NCBI GenBank assembly: GCA_037039685.1
Contig: JAWNGF010000001.1
Location: 8,742,001 to 8,806,000 of the forward strand
Origin: Ceratobasidium sp. AG-K
Taxonomy: Eukaryota > Basidiomycota > Agaricomycetes > Cantharellales > Ceratobasidiaceae
Reading direction: 5' to 3'
DNA length: 64,000 nt
Every line of letters starts with the position of its first letter. Within the stretch, counting starts at the first letter, position 1. The position numbers were made by a program, and so were the translations under genes. Below, piece by piece: positions 32,942 to 50,621 of the stretch. The notes below the pieces were generated by a model. That model did no database searches, was not told the DNA's origin, and was given only the letters and a program-made list of their open reading frames with translations.

Positions 32942-35792
32942 ATGCAGGTCGCAGCCATACATCCACACAATACAATGCATCATTTGCCGACATTGGAGCA
33001 CAGAAACAAGCTCAAAACAAACAACTTGCCGACATACTCCACCCGCCCTCGCTCGCTCTCGGCCCTTTCACTGATCCAGCCCTCGCAGCTACACGCACGT
33101 GCTACCTCGGTCGTGCGCAAAGTCATCGGCACGCGTTTACCTCTGAAAGAGGCGGACTTATTTATTCCTCCCGCTGAGCGCCATTCGTGTGATAAACCAA
33201 GGTCTTCTGCCGACTCCACCCGCCCCGAAGTTACTCGTCCGCGTAGCAATACGACACCAACAGAGTCTACTTGGCCCAAAGACATTACGGCCACATCGCC
33301 CCATCACGAAAGAGTCTCGGCACACCCAGACACAACCGGCCCCACCCAGGAGCTTCATCTACCCGTAGATTCACTTCTATTTTCACCAACCCCCGACACA
33401 CCCCCATTGGAGGACCAGCAAGAAATGGAGGCAAGCCCTGCGCGCACGCGGTCCGTTATTACGAGTAGTCCGGAAATGTACGACTCGGGCTATGCATCTG
33501 GTCAATCGTCTGCTGCGGGTTCGGCATTTCCCATGTCCAACGCCTCACCCATTATGCCCAAGACACCAAGGACAGCGGCACGACCCGGTGCTTCACCGTT
33601 GACGCCGGGTGCAATGAACATGCGACTTTCACCTTCGGTCCCGCGGTCTATGATGCCCATGCCTATACTTAACCTCCCCGCGCTTCCAGCTGCGCCAGCC
33701 CCAGATCACACTTTGCCTCGCACGAGGGTGAGTATTGTTTCCTCGATCAGGTGCTTTGTCTGACCCGAATTTCAGAGTTTGCAGCCTGGCGAGATGCGCC
33801 ATGTGAAGAAATCGATGCCTGCACTAATGAGGCATGGAACTTCCAATATGCCCACCGCACACCACGAGGAAGATGACGATGACGACGGCGATGACGGTAG
33901 CAGTGGGAGTGACAGTGACTCTTCGGAGACCGAGGACACTCTGGCTACTGGCGATTCTTCTCCTGAAGCACGCGAGAGCATCGATAGCATCCAAGAATCG
34001 GCCGAGCACAGCAGCAGTGAAGACGCCGACTACTTTGACGCACGCGAGGCGCACACCCCTGCTACAGAACAGCCCCCGCACGTTGTTTCTGGACCCGATA
34101 CGCCCCGTGCTTCTGAGCAGAATCGCAACCTTCCAGAGGCCTCGGCGCTCGGCCTCCAAATCACTCCGGGACCGTCAGCGATCAGTGGTTCGCCATGGAC
34201 TCTGGTTGATACTACACCGGGGGCTGACCGATATACAAACGGTCATACATCGCGAATGGACTACTTTTCTCACCCGGTTACGACCGCTCGGCAGATACTT
34301 AAGAGTCCCCGTCGGACGCCGAGGATCGCTCAACTCGCAGCACTTGCTTCGCCCTCTAAGTTGAATGTTACCACGCCTCGAGCGAACCCAGCCCCACTTT
34401 CACCCATCGATACGATCGCGAGGAGACGAGCACGCGCTGCTACCGTCCTGCGCGATGTAGGCGAGTCGTCGCGACCCGCATTGTACCAGCAAGTTTCCCA
34501 GAGTATGATGAACCTGTCATCGCCGACAACCGAGGGAATGTCCTTGGGCGGATTCGACGCTCTCCGATCACCCTTGAGGACGCCTCGGGATGGGTTGCCT
34601 ACTATTGCCGCTACTCCCGGCTCACCCCCGCCGATGCTCACGCCATTGATGCGTCGTAATTCGATGCCGACATTGATTCGGCATCCTCCCGAGTACAAGG
34701 AATTGTATCCCTCGATCCCTCGAGAAGAAGAGGGCAAGGAGAAGCTACCTCCCTATTCGTGCGGGATCCATATCGAGGCAATGATGCCGCGCAAGATGGA
34801 ATTCACCGCTCCGGGCGTTCTGGCCAAGGACCGGGGGTGGAAGAAACAGTATATTGTGCTTCATGGGACCAGCCTTTTTGTCTACAAGAACGATATACGA
34901 AAGGTTCCTATCGGAGGCAAGATCAAGGGCAAGGAAAAGTACGAAGGCGTTGTGACCGAGGACGAGGTTGACTTGAACTTGCCAACTGGTCAGTTGCGTG
35001 ATTCGAGGTCGGACTTGGACTGATAAGATAACAGTGCATTTACCTGGTCACGAGTCTGCCGCTCCGCGCCCTCCTTTGACAACTACTCCCCGCCGAGCGT
35101 CAAGAAATTCTTCAAATGGGACGTCCGAGTCTGGGAATAGCAGCCGTTCCTCTTTGTTATCTCGATTCCATGGGAATTCGTCAAGATCGACGATCCCTCC
35201 ACAGCAAGAGTCGGCGCCGTTTGACGACAAGGGTAGCGCCAGTCAGAGCACCGCATCGATCAATACGAACAGTTCTAGCTCGACCAGCAAACGGTGGTCG
35301 CATAATCAGGCCGCAGGGTCGTTTGCGTCGAGTCTTCCCCATTTCAATCCGCCGTTTTCGTCTGGCAATGCGCTAGTCCGACATTACACTCTGCAAAAGT
35401 CTGAGAGCGGACTTGGCAGTGATTATTACAAACGTCGGAACGTAATTCGTGTGCGATGTGAGGGGGAGCAGTTTTTGCTCCAAGCCGAAAACGTCATGCA
35501 AGTAGTGGACTGGATCGAGGTGAGACGGCTTGAAACGTGCTTTTGATAACTGCTCACTCCTGTTTCAGGCGCTACAAGCGGGTACCAACGTCGCATTGGA
35601 TTTGGATGAACGACCAATGACCAAGCCCCCACCATTTCCTCGGTACGTGCGCATATTGCCTAGTGACGCGCCCTCGCTAACCCGCACTCTAGCCGCCGCC
35701 GCCGCCGTCGCGTGCGCCCTGCCGATAGCACTGAGATTACGCAACCAGCCACTCCTGGCGCAACCACATCTATTAACAATACGAATCAATGA
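32942..35792 (+). CDS. PH-domain protein with split PH domain
   Basis: Exons are 32942-33727, 33776-34988, 35035-35519, 35569-35642 and 35693-35792, giving 885 aa. The first ~570 residues are Ser/Pro/Thr-rich and disordered, with an acidic run ([18 protein letters not shown]). The PH domain starts around [17 protein letters not shown] and [19 protein letters not shown]. It is interrupted by a ~120-residue Ser/Asn-rich insert, and resumes at [36 protein letters not shown] to [27 protein letters not shown]. The Trp in VVDWIE is the conserved C-terminal helix Trp. An Arg7-like run follows. The protein probably binds phosphoinositide membranes; the family name is otherwise unknown to me. Confidence 0.88.
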
Positions 35793-36579
35793 ATATGACG
35801 AGTTTATGATATGTATCAAAAGACACGGGTGTCGCATGTATCCTTCTGGTCTAGGCTGTTTCCTTAGCCACTATATTTTTTGTAGTTTTGGTCTTGGTTC
35901 CTTAATCGTACTGGTTTCACATTGCTTCTTTTGATGGCGTTGCAGGCGGGGGGAGTCGTGCGCTGGCAGCGTAGCCACCCCATTATGCCCTTGTTCCTCA
36001 GGGCACATCACGTGACGTGCAAAAATATTCGCAAGACACAGAATTGTGATATATATTATTTACGAGATACTACATGGTGCGGTGGCGTGTGGGAGGCCGA
36101 GTGATGAAGTGATGAGATATTGAGGTGATGCGGTGCAAATTTTCAACGTATGCGGACGAGGGGATCCGGTGTTTGCGGGTGTTTTAGGCGCCACCGGTGG
36201 TTGGTATTCTCACCAACAGATCACCAGCTCCCGCCCACGACGCCGGTCGACTGCTCAACTCGACAACGACTTGACTCACGGGCGCTTTTCACACGTTGGT
36301 ACTTTGCTTTTCTGTGAGCTGAATCTCATCTTGCTTTTGCCATCGCATGCCCATACCCCCTGCTACAGGTGTGTAACTTTCCTCTGTTTCTTCCGTGTTT
36401 CTGCGGTGTTTCTGGACGCCTGTCGCACACGCGCTGTCCACCATGTCTGCTCGTCTCCTGCTCACCTTCTCGTACTGATCCACCACCGCTTGCGTATCCA
36501 GGCCACCGCTAGTCCCATCCCCCTCTACTCTCTCCGGTCCCATCCGAACCCTCTCCAGACTACGAACAAACGACCCATA
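35793..36579 (+). promoter_or_regulatory. Upstream region of the PP1 gene
   Basis: Contains the PH-gene 3' end and the PP1 promoter/leader. The 250 bp before the PP1 ATG are pyrimidine-rich (CT tracts), as is common in strongly expressed fungal genes. No supported ORF. Confidence 0.4.
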
Positions 36580-37852
<1,273 letters not shown>

Positions 37853-38499
37853 TTGCCCTGCGGTCTGCAGCCGCACACGCGCATCGTCCGGCGCGTTGCG
37901 GCCACCCGCGTATGGGCGATCTGGAGATTCTGGGACAGGGAGGATATAGTAGACTTTTTTGTGGGGCTGGCAGGTGCGGGTCTGTGGTTCGCTGGCGCCC
38001 GTGTACGATTCCGAAATGTAGACGTATGGTTTTAGGCTCTTTGGCTTTCTCTTTACCCCTCGTGTGCCTCGCCGCTCCTGCCTGCTGAACCTGACCCCGC
38101 GCCCGCCATACTCGCCGCTGAGTCTGTTGACCTCTGTCCCGATCTACATTCCCGGATCCGTCTGTGCCCACGGGTGCTATGCCCCGCTTTCCGCTTTACC
38201 AATGCCGCCTCTCTTTCATCTTGCCCCCTGTAATACCTTATGCTTACGATCACACGTATCCTATGGGCTGTGTACTTTTTCCCCCTTACCCCAATCCCCT
38301 GTGCTCAGTTACCACCGTTTCATATATAAATCTGTCTTGGCACACGAAACCCCCAGAATGCGATAACTCAGACTTCAGGATAAAATTGTTATGTATACAA
38401 GATGCAATAAATCCGATGACGTCTCTTCTCCTAAACAGGCAACTCTTAAAAGCTTTGCTTTTTCGACGATTTTTTGCCGAGACGTCAGGTAAACTTTGC
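37853..38499. other. Convergent 3' spacer
   Basis: Between PP1 (+) and the MFS gene (-). No supported ORF or element seen. Confidence 0.4.
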
Positions 38500-41400
38500 T
38501 TATCGAATGGTGAAGCTGTGGAGAATGCACAGCGTGCACACCGCGGTACAGACGTAGAATCCAAATCCGTACCCGTTGGGGTTGTCTTGGACGCTCACGG
38601 ACCATAGCTATCAAATGTGTCAGTGAGATGATCGGGCAGGGATGGATTGCGCGATTAAACCGGGATCGCGCATCGAGGCGATCACGCCTCGCACTGTGGC
38701 GAGGAAGTGGCGGCATCCGAGGTACAACGCGTGTGGTGCGAGAGGTAAAGATGGTTACTCACATATCCACCAAAGATCTGGACACGTCCAGAACACCCGG
38801 TCAATGCCGTATTATTCTCGTAAAGGGGTACTTACGGGTCCAATGAAACGAGCGAGCGAAGCGATCGACTGTGCCATGCCATTGGACAAGCTCACAACAT
38901 GAGGAGGGGACACTGCCAGCAGATTAGGAACCACTTCGGTCTGGCAGACGACAACGTACTATAATTAAGTAAAACTGCCACGCTGGTATAGGCGAACGTC
39001 GTGCCGCAGTATCGAATCGCCCTGTACAACAGCCGTGTCAGTACATCGAGGCATTTGTATTACGCGATCGTGTTTGGGACTGAACCAGGTCCCGATAGCA
39101 CGATGCAAATCGAGATGGAGACACTCACGTGCTGATTGACAGTAAGATCATAACGGCAAGACTTCCATCATTGTCGGCGCTGGCAAAGTGACGATATAGC
39201 ACCACAGAGAGATAGGCTGGGATGAAGAGAGCATTTCCAATGCGGAACATGGCGAGGTGCGAGAAGCGGCCGAGCGGCGGGCTAGAGTGATGTTAGTGTT
39301 GAGCAAGTGAATCGTCGGGATGCGTACCCAATATTACTATATGAGCGATTGATATTAGGTCACTGCACGAATACCGACTCATAGACACTCACGGATATAG
39401 ATAAAACTGGAATGCGATCTGAGCAAGACACATCAACGCAACTGGGTATTCAATGAGCATACGATCTAGGCAGGTCTCATGGGGTGCTCACTCAATTGTG
39501 CAAAATGTCCGGGATCGAGGCCTAGTCCTCCGCCCTTGTATTCACTATCCACAAGTCAATACGAGACCAGAGCATGACAGACTACGACTCACGAAACGAG
39601 GTAACTCAAGAAGATCTGATCATGGGTCGTGTTATGCAACGCCAGTAGTCCATACTGGAATATGATGACCATCGGCAGCTGATTGAATGCGCTTGCCGGT
39701 CGTTCTTCCAGCACGACAAGAGGAGCCTGGGTAACAGTTGCAGTGGTCTCGGATGGATCTGTATCACCGGCCGACGATCCTCGTCCACTTTCCATAATCG
39801 GTGCAAGGCTCCCGGTTTCGGCAGCAGAGGCCACAGTTGGGTCATCGGCGGGAACGTACGAGTAGGTGTAATCGTCCCCGGAAAGCCCAGTGTTGGAAAA
39901 GATGGCTGGGCGGCTGGAGACTGATGATGGACGCCTGGGAACCGAAGAAACTCGAGTTTGAAGGGATGTGCCCATAAAGTTGGGCGAGAGCGTATGTGGG
40001 CGACTCGGGGAACGCGTATTGCTTCGACGAGAAGAAGGGCCACGGGACGAGGGTTGGGGTTGTAGTCCGGGTGAGACATGCGAAGGCGACATGTGCGAGG
40101 ATGGTGTATGCGACGCGCCGGCTTGACCAGTCTCCTCCTCTGAGGCAGAGACATCGGAATCGTCCCAGTCTTCGAATACACCCTCCTCGCCAGTCGTAAT
40201 AGCAGCAGCGACCCAAAGATCGGTCATATTGGTTACATTATGCTCATTGGCTAGCATCAAGTTAGACAATCGATCAACCACCATATACGCAACGCACCCA
40301 TAAGTAAACGTTGAGCCAATCCAATGTTCTCATCGCGGTTAACATAACTTCCATAGCCCTCGCCTGCCCTAGCGGTGCTAGCATGACTTCCCCTACGTCT
40401 CCTGACACTAGCGGCAACGCTCCCCAAACGACTACGGTAGCCGTATGCGGAGCCTGTGCCCATACCCACTGAGGCAGATCGACCGTTCCCAGCAGAGGCC
40501 ATGGGCACCGGCGATCCATTGCGCGAGTTTTCCCTGACCCGACGGGCAAAGTACCCTGAGAACTTTTGGCTGACCTTGCGCGAAATGCCTTGAATACCAG
40601 ATGGCGAGGGCTCTTCAACGTGCGAGGGCGGAGCTTGTTCATCGACTGGCTTGTCCTCGTCGTCGGGGAGACGGATGAGTCCAGAACGTGGGCCTGCATC
40701 CCAGCCCAAAAAGAGGCACAAGATTGCCCCTAGACCAGTGATGCAGCTCGCCGCAATGCATGGGAGCAGGTAAGGGTATGAGACAAAGAGCGAGAACCGG
40801 CCGCCAGCAAAGAGTGCAGGCCACTTGTGAGCTGGCGATTCAAGGGCTCCTCCGATGATCGCACCAACCACACCCCCCAAACCCCATGAGAAACTTGGAT
40901 CAAGTTAGAAGCAGAGCAAAATGTATAGTATACACATACCCCATGATGGCATAAGCGCGACCCTCGTTGGAAGTATCCGTGATGCCTGTCACTGCCCCGC
41001 GAGCTACGCCGACTGCACCGTTGAACACACCCTGAGACAGACGGATGAGGATAGCTTGAGGAAGGTTGGTTGCGAACCCAAACAACGTGCAAGTAAGTGC
41101 GTTGCCGAGGAGCGAAATGAACAAGACGGCGCGACGACCATGTTTATCGGCGACGGTTGCCCAGAGAAGCGAGGTGATGAACTGGGTGATGAAGAATACT
41201 GAGACGAGGATTCCGGTCCAATACCCAACCTCGGCTTGGTTTTCTTGGGGAGTGTCGGGGGCAGACGGGTTATTGCCTGGATCGGCAAAGAAACCTTTGA
41301 CCATCTTGAGAACGAACCTACGAATGACATCAGTGACGTCCAAACCAAGGGGTGTGACAGAAGTAGTCAACGCAAAACTGGTGCAGGAGACTGGCATCAA

Positions 41401-41932
41401 AGGATCCAGTTGTGCCCAGCTTTACACCGGCTCGCCACCGCAACTCGAAGTTGTCTCGACTTACGGTGTAGACACATTCTGCCAACTCAAATTAATTCTA
41501 ACCCAGCTGAGATAACGCGATACTCACCGCACTCAAGAACTCTCCAAGCATCACAATCGCAAGCACAATCATAGGCAAGGTAGGCAAAGGCGTCGCATCT
41601 GGCGAAGGTGGCTTGAGCGCACTCGGAATCGGAGGTGGGCGGTCTCCATGTACGCTCTCGGTTTGAGGGATCAACAACCCCGCAGCATCGTCTTCAGGTC
41701 TCCTCGCCGAGCTCCGTCCAAAGATCGAGTTTGCGCCCCGAGAGGGTCGACGAGTCCATGGGTGGGAGGGTGGCGAGGGTGCAGGGGGACGACTAAACGA
41801 AACTCGGGGCGCCTTGGGCTGAGCGAGCGCCGCCACACGAGGGTTCTGTGGTCCAGGCGATTCGCCGGGCGTAGGCTCTGTCGAACTCGAGTCGAGGGCG
41901 GATTCACCAACTGGGCCGAGTTCAGTGTCCAT
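38500..41932 (-). CDS. MFS transporter, YCR023C/ZIF-like
   Basis: Polytopic membrane transporter, substrate unknown. Thirteen exons: 41932-41528, 41478-41465, 41317-40940, 40893-40298, 40250-39593, 39544-39492, 39441-39393, 39336-39328, 39281-39129, 39021-38960, 38912-38836, 38777-38763 and 38607-38500, giving 723 aa with every junction in phase. TM1 is PMIVLAIVMLGEFLSA; loop 2-3 has the MFS signature WATVADKHGRRAVL; later LIRLSQGVFNGAVGVARGAV and GFSWGLGGVVGAIIGG. A ~260-residue Ser/Arg-rich cytosolic loop separates the two six-helix halves. Three exons are tiny (14, 9 and 15 nt) and each restores a conserved stretch (SANVSTPF, YPNIGPPLGRFS, PIFGGYLW). The N-terminus is Pro/Ser-rich and cytosolic. 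Confidence 0.93.
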
Positions 41933-42823
41933 CTGTGGGTGTGATTGTCACTTACATGTGTTTGGCGGCAAGTTGATGTGAGTCGGCTTGGGCGTTGTAT
42001 TGGCCATGCTGACCACACGTGGATAACGTACGTTAACGCTGCGGTGGTAGCAAACGGCAGGCAAGGGGCAACAACAATAGTGCGTCGATCTGACGTCATG
42101 CTCCGTTGCGAATCTTCCGGGACCCTTCCCAAATATAGGATGACCTTGGCGTGAATTAAGTACATCTTAATTAAATATGTTTATACTTTACACGAGTGCA
42201 AGGTCTGGTTGTGTGCACAGATCCGAGGTAGAGAAGCACAGTGTAATACAGGGAGGCACAAAATTTGGTAAGAACGGTAGGTAAAATGCACATAGGCGCG
42301 TAATTACAGTGCGACACCACTCGTATTTGAAGATGTAGATGTTTATCTACGCCTCCAGAGACGGAAAGGTAGTGGACGGGCATGTTGGAGGAGCAAGTCG
42401 GGGTTTGTTAGTTTCAGCCCCAGACTTGACGTGCTCTATTCAGTAGTTCAGACCCAAACATTTTGTGGGGCTAATAGAGTTTTAGCGCAAGATGCCCACC
42501 ATTTCGCTCATGTCACCTTAGGGGCATCGCGCATAATTCGCCATCCTATCCGGCAGTTCACCAGAAGGCAATGAACCTCGATTGGGGGGAATTCTTGGCA
42601 TGATAGACATAGACAGCATAGGGTACACTAGATAATACAATGGTATGGCAAAAAGGGTTCCTCGAATGTGTCACAGGACTTCTAGAGCCCTATGGCACCG
42701 CCGAGAAATAATTTATCAGAGCGCACAAATCAGAAATCAGAGAGCAGAGGAAAAGCATAGTGGAAAAGAAACAGCCATAACAGGAATATCGTCCATCCTC
42801 CTGGTTTCACTTACCCCTAGCCG
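41933..42823. promoter_or_regulatory. MFS gene upstream region and zinc-finger gene 3' end
   Basis: Both flanking genes are on the minus strand. The right part is the 3' region of the zinc-finger gene and the left part the promoter of the MFS gene. A+T-rich, no supported ORF. Confidence 0.35.
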
Positions 42824-44752
42824 TCAAGCACGGCGATTGCCCGTTCCAAAACCAGCCGAGGCGCCACCAAATCCGTACCCAGCACGTGCATACGCTTCGT
42901 GTTCCGCACGACTGGGCTCGGGACCTGGCAGCCTCGGCCGCACAGTCCACTGCACGCTCGTTAGGTCCGTGATCTGCATAATGGGCAAACTTACACCGTT
43001 GGGGTGGTATGGAGTGAGCGACCCCGGATGAGTCATGTCGAGCTGGTCGTACGAGTCGCGTTCTTCGTAGTTCTCGTCCCCTGGATAGCCGTGAGGTTGA
43101 ACGGCTGTGACGAGTGAGTGGGCTCTGGCGGTGACGATGGACTTACGCGGGAGGGGGAGCGTCAATGGGACCGCGCCCTCGGGGACCTTGTACGGCGGAC
43201 GAGAGACGAGAAACTTGGCGTTGCGCATCCCGCGGAGGCTCTCGGGGCACCACGTCTCGTTCTTGCGTTCTTGAAGCGCACCGAGCGTGCGGGGACGGCG
43301 TTTACGGGGACCACGCGGCTTGGGCGTCCCGGGAAAGTTGTGGATCTTCAGGTGCCTTGTGAGATTCGACGAGACGCTGAACCGGCGCCCGCAGCTCGGG
43401 ATCGGACAATAAAACGCTATGTTGGGTTAGTCGTATTCGAGCACGGTCTGGGACTTACGCTTCGCGCCAGTGTGAACGCTCATGTGCTGGCTCAGCGTCG
43501 AGGGGCGCTGAAACTTCTTGTTGCACACCTGCATATATTCAGTCAAATTCGGAGAGAAAATCGGTGTGCTCACCATGCACAAATGTACCTTGGGTCCGGT
43601 CTTGCCTGGTTGACTCATCCCGCCTGGAATGAATGGGGCGAACCCGCCGTGGCGAGCACGCGTGGCGGGACGAGACAAGGTGCGCGGGGCGGGCCATGTA
43701 GTCGACTCGAAGGACAGAGTCGAGTCGATCGAGGGCGTTGGCGTCGGCGAGATGGTCCGTCCACGCGAAGAGACGGGCGAGTCGAACAGGCGACCACGGG
43801 CGTCCGACTGCTCGAACCCGCGCGAGTACGGAGCGACATCCGGGAGGATGGTCGGGGAAGCGGGCAGCGAGTACTTGGCGTCGGCGGACTTGAACGGAAA
43901 GGCCGGCTGGTTGACGGTGAGGCTGTACTGCACCTCGGTCGCGTCGGGGGTGACGACTTGAAGGTTGAAACGAGGGGATTCGGCGTTGGCCGAGTAGGAA
44001 TAGGAAAAAGAATGAGGGTAAGGCTGATTGTAGGACTGATCATGGTTGTATTGAGCGCCCGAGCTGGGGTAGCTGCTGGAGAGATTGTACGAGTACTGGT
44101 AGCCGTCGGACGAGTTGTGAACCGTCGGCTCGGCACTATACATGGATCCCTCGTCATCGTGGCTCGCGTGGTAGGCCAGCGACAGCGGGAACCCGTACGA
44201 CTCGTGAATCTCCGGAGTCCGGTCAACGCGCGTAAACGGATGTTCATCGTCACGGTATTCCGCAAACTCCAAGCTAGCTGATCGCTCGAGGTCGCTCACG
44301 TGCCGGCGTTGGGGGAGGGGGTGCAACAACGGAACCGGCGAGAGCATTGGAACCTCCACATGCGACCCTGAACGAGGAACGCCCGACGCCGGGTCGCTGT
44401 TCTCGGGATCCCGCACTTGGGGCTGATCGGAGAGCTCGAGCTGAAATTGATGCAGTGTCGGAGGGACTAGATGAGGGCCGACGCGAGTAACAGCTGCTGC
44501 GACTGGGCGTCCGTGCACACCGTCGTGGACGGAAAACGGGTTGTTGCGAAAGACAATAATGTGGGCCCGGACAGCAGCGTCATTGCACTCGGGATCAAAA
44601 TCCTGTTGAGGAGGGGGATAGAGAAGCGGGAGATGGGAATGGGAGGGAACCAAGGGCTCATATACGAAACAATCATCAGTGTCATGGAGATTAGGTTCGT
44701 TGGTACCCGAGGGTGAGGAGTTTTGGTAGGTGGCGGTTCTATGAGAGGTCAT
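42824..44752 (-). CDS. C2H2 zinc-finger transcription factor (two fingers)
   Basis: Exons are 44752-43574, 43528-43459, 43416-43147, 43104-42995 and 42949-42824, giving 584 aa. A long Pro/Ser/Tyr-rich N-terminus precedes two adjacent fingers near residues 390-440: CMVC-x12-HMSVH and CPIPSC-x12-HLKIH. Splicing of a 45-nt intron (43529-43573) is what creates the first C-x2-C. A basic patch (PKPRGPRKRRPR) follows and could be a nuclear signal. The 45-nt intron at 42950-42994 is also a multiple of three with no stop. The start is uncertain: I chose 44752 (MTSHRT), but the frame is open to an ATG at 44896, past a TATA-like TATATAAGG at 44821. Confidence 0.88.
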
Positions 44753-45164
44753 GAGAGACACGATCGTGAGTAGCGATCGGGGAGGGGGGAGGGGATAAGG
44801 ATGTGGCATCGAACGGTACAGTATATAAGGCAAACCAACGCATGGGATTGCACTCACCGTTCCGGATTGTCCCGGACAATGCCTTGGAGCGGCCACAATG
44901 TGGGTTAGATTAAACGTAGGCAGCTGGTCGCTGTCGATTTCTATGGGTCAACGTTGCCTCGCCAGCGACTGGACATGGAGAGCCCAAGTCCGGATTTAGG
45001 TTGTTTACGTTTGAGGCACCGTGCCGATCCTTAGGGTCTGATTCTCGGGATTTCGCAATCACACCGACAAAGCCAGGGCAACCTGGTTCGAATTCTGGAC
45101 CAGCACAAGAGCGGCTGGATGTCATACGTTCGTTGACTCTCTTTCCACCACATTCCTTACTAGT
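44753..45164. promoter_or_regulatory. Divergent promoter, zinc-finger gene and DUF7729 gene
   Basis: About 410 bp between the two starts. TATATAAGG lies near 44821 and could serve either strand. Confidence 0.4.
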
Positions 45165-46459
45165 ATGTTTACGCCTCCCCCCAGCCCTCTTCCTACCGCC
45201 GGTGCCCACCCAGCGCCAGAGACAACCGAGAAATGCGCCCCAGAGCCTCGTCGACGTCCGTCTCGCCACCAGCGATTCATTGGTCTGGTAATCCCAGTTG
45301 TAGTTCTCGTCTTGATTAGTCTCAGCTCAAGACATGCGACGGACTTGACTGACCCAAGTACGGCGCCCTCCCCACGCTCGCCCTCGCATTGGAAGCGTAG
45401 CAGACACCATGTAGTCCGACTCGCAACCACTGACCCGGCAGATCTCGTGCCAACACCGACTACCACATCTGCGCCCCATACCACAGCGCCCCAACAACTC
45501 GGAGCAGGCACTGCATCCACCGCTGTCCCCGCTATCCCCAACCCGCCCTGGCCAGTCCCTACACCGTTTCCCCAGCCATTCGACTCGAGTCTGTCTTTCA
45601 ACTTTTCAACCGCATCGTGCAGTTCGTTCTTTTCCGATTTCACGACCAACATGACATTCCGTGCCTGTCGGCCTTTTTCCCTGCTCATCGGCACCTCGAC
45701 CGAGTTTTTCAATATCCAGTCAAATCTCACCGAGCTTACTGCGACTGTGGGCGGGACATGCAACACCCCACAGCCCGTCGAAGCATGCCGTACAACCATG
45801 AGCTGGCTCGCCAGCGAGATCGTCAAACCCGGAGTCTGTGCAGCCGAGATCGCTAGCCAAAATAGTGCGGTGCTCCAGGCGTTGAATGGTAGGCCCTACA
45901 TCTGCTTCTAGACATCCAGGCTCATAGATCATCCGTCTCTAGGGTTCAAAACTTATGATCTCATGCGGCAAGCGGGTGCGCACTGAACCCCGTGTCTAGA
46001 CGCAAACTAACATTCGCGCAGGGTGTCTGGTCAATCAAAGGAGCAACGCTTATTGTGAGTCCGTGCAGTCGTGTTTGGATGTCCGGTTCTGATGGGACAT
46101 AGGTTTTGTTGAATCGGTCGCTTCACCTTCGTGAGTGGCGAGTCGCTCGTCTGAACGTAACTAACGTCATGTCCAGGCCCGTCGATACCTACTTTTACAC
46201 CTTGCCGCTTGGCACGCCTGTCCCGCAAAAGTCGGTTCCGTCCTGTAGCGCATGTACCAAGTCCCTCATGTCACTCTTTGCCGAGTACGCCACCGACGCC
46301 ACACTTCCGCTCGCCAAAGCCTACTCGTCTGCACAAAAGCTCGCCTCGGACAAGTGCGGGAAAGAGTACGCCCAGGCCGTAGCAACCAACGCCGGGTCCA
46401 GGCCGGTCATCCCATGGCTATTACTCGGCGGAACACTTGGACTTCTCACGGCTGTTTGA
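45165..46459 (+). CDS. DUF7729-type fungal membrane/cell-surface protein
   Basis: Exons are 45165-45888, 45943-45975, 46022-46054, 46103-46130 and 46177-46459, giving 366 aa. The middle three exons are only 33, 33 and 28 nt. A short basic N-terminus leads to one membrane segment (FIGLVIPVVVLVLISLSS, ~residues 38-55). A Thr/Pro-rich stalk follows, then a Cys-containing domain (SLSFNFSTASCSSFFSDF, FRACRPFSLL, CNTPQPVEACRTTM, CSACTKSLMSLFAEYA). The C-terminus ends in a hydrophobic stretch (VIPWLLLGGTLGLLTAV) that could be a second TM or a GPI-type signal. N-glycosylation sequons (NFS, NMT, NLT) support an extracytoplasmic domain. The family name is from memory of similar fungal proteins. Confidence 0.8.
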
Positions 46460-46651
46460 TGTATGCTTGGCTGTACTGTTTTGTACCCACCCTATTCTTT
46501 CATTTCTGTTTTGGGACTCGGGGTCTTCTTGTCTTATAGCATCTTATTACTGGAATAAACTCCCTTGATTTTGGTTACGAATGTCTTCATATATTAGATA
46601 AGCACCCTACACGTGAGCTCCACGTCGCATTTGTCTCCCACCTCTACCACC

Positions 46652-50621
<3,970 letters not shown>

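Noticed and set aside
45080..45115. tRNA-like GGTTCGAATTC T-loop
   Set aside because: The would-be T-stem (CCTGG with TCTGG) does not pair and no acceptor or anticodon arms fit around it.
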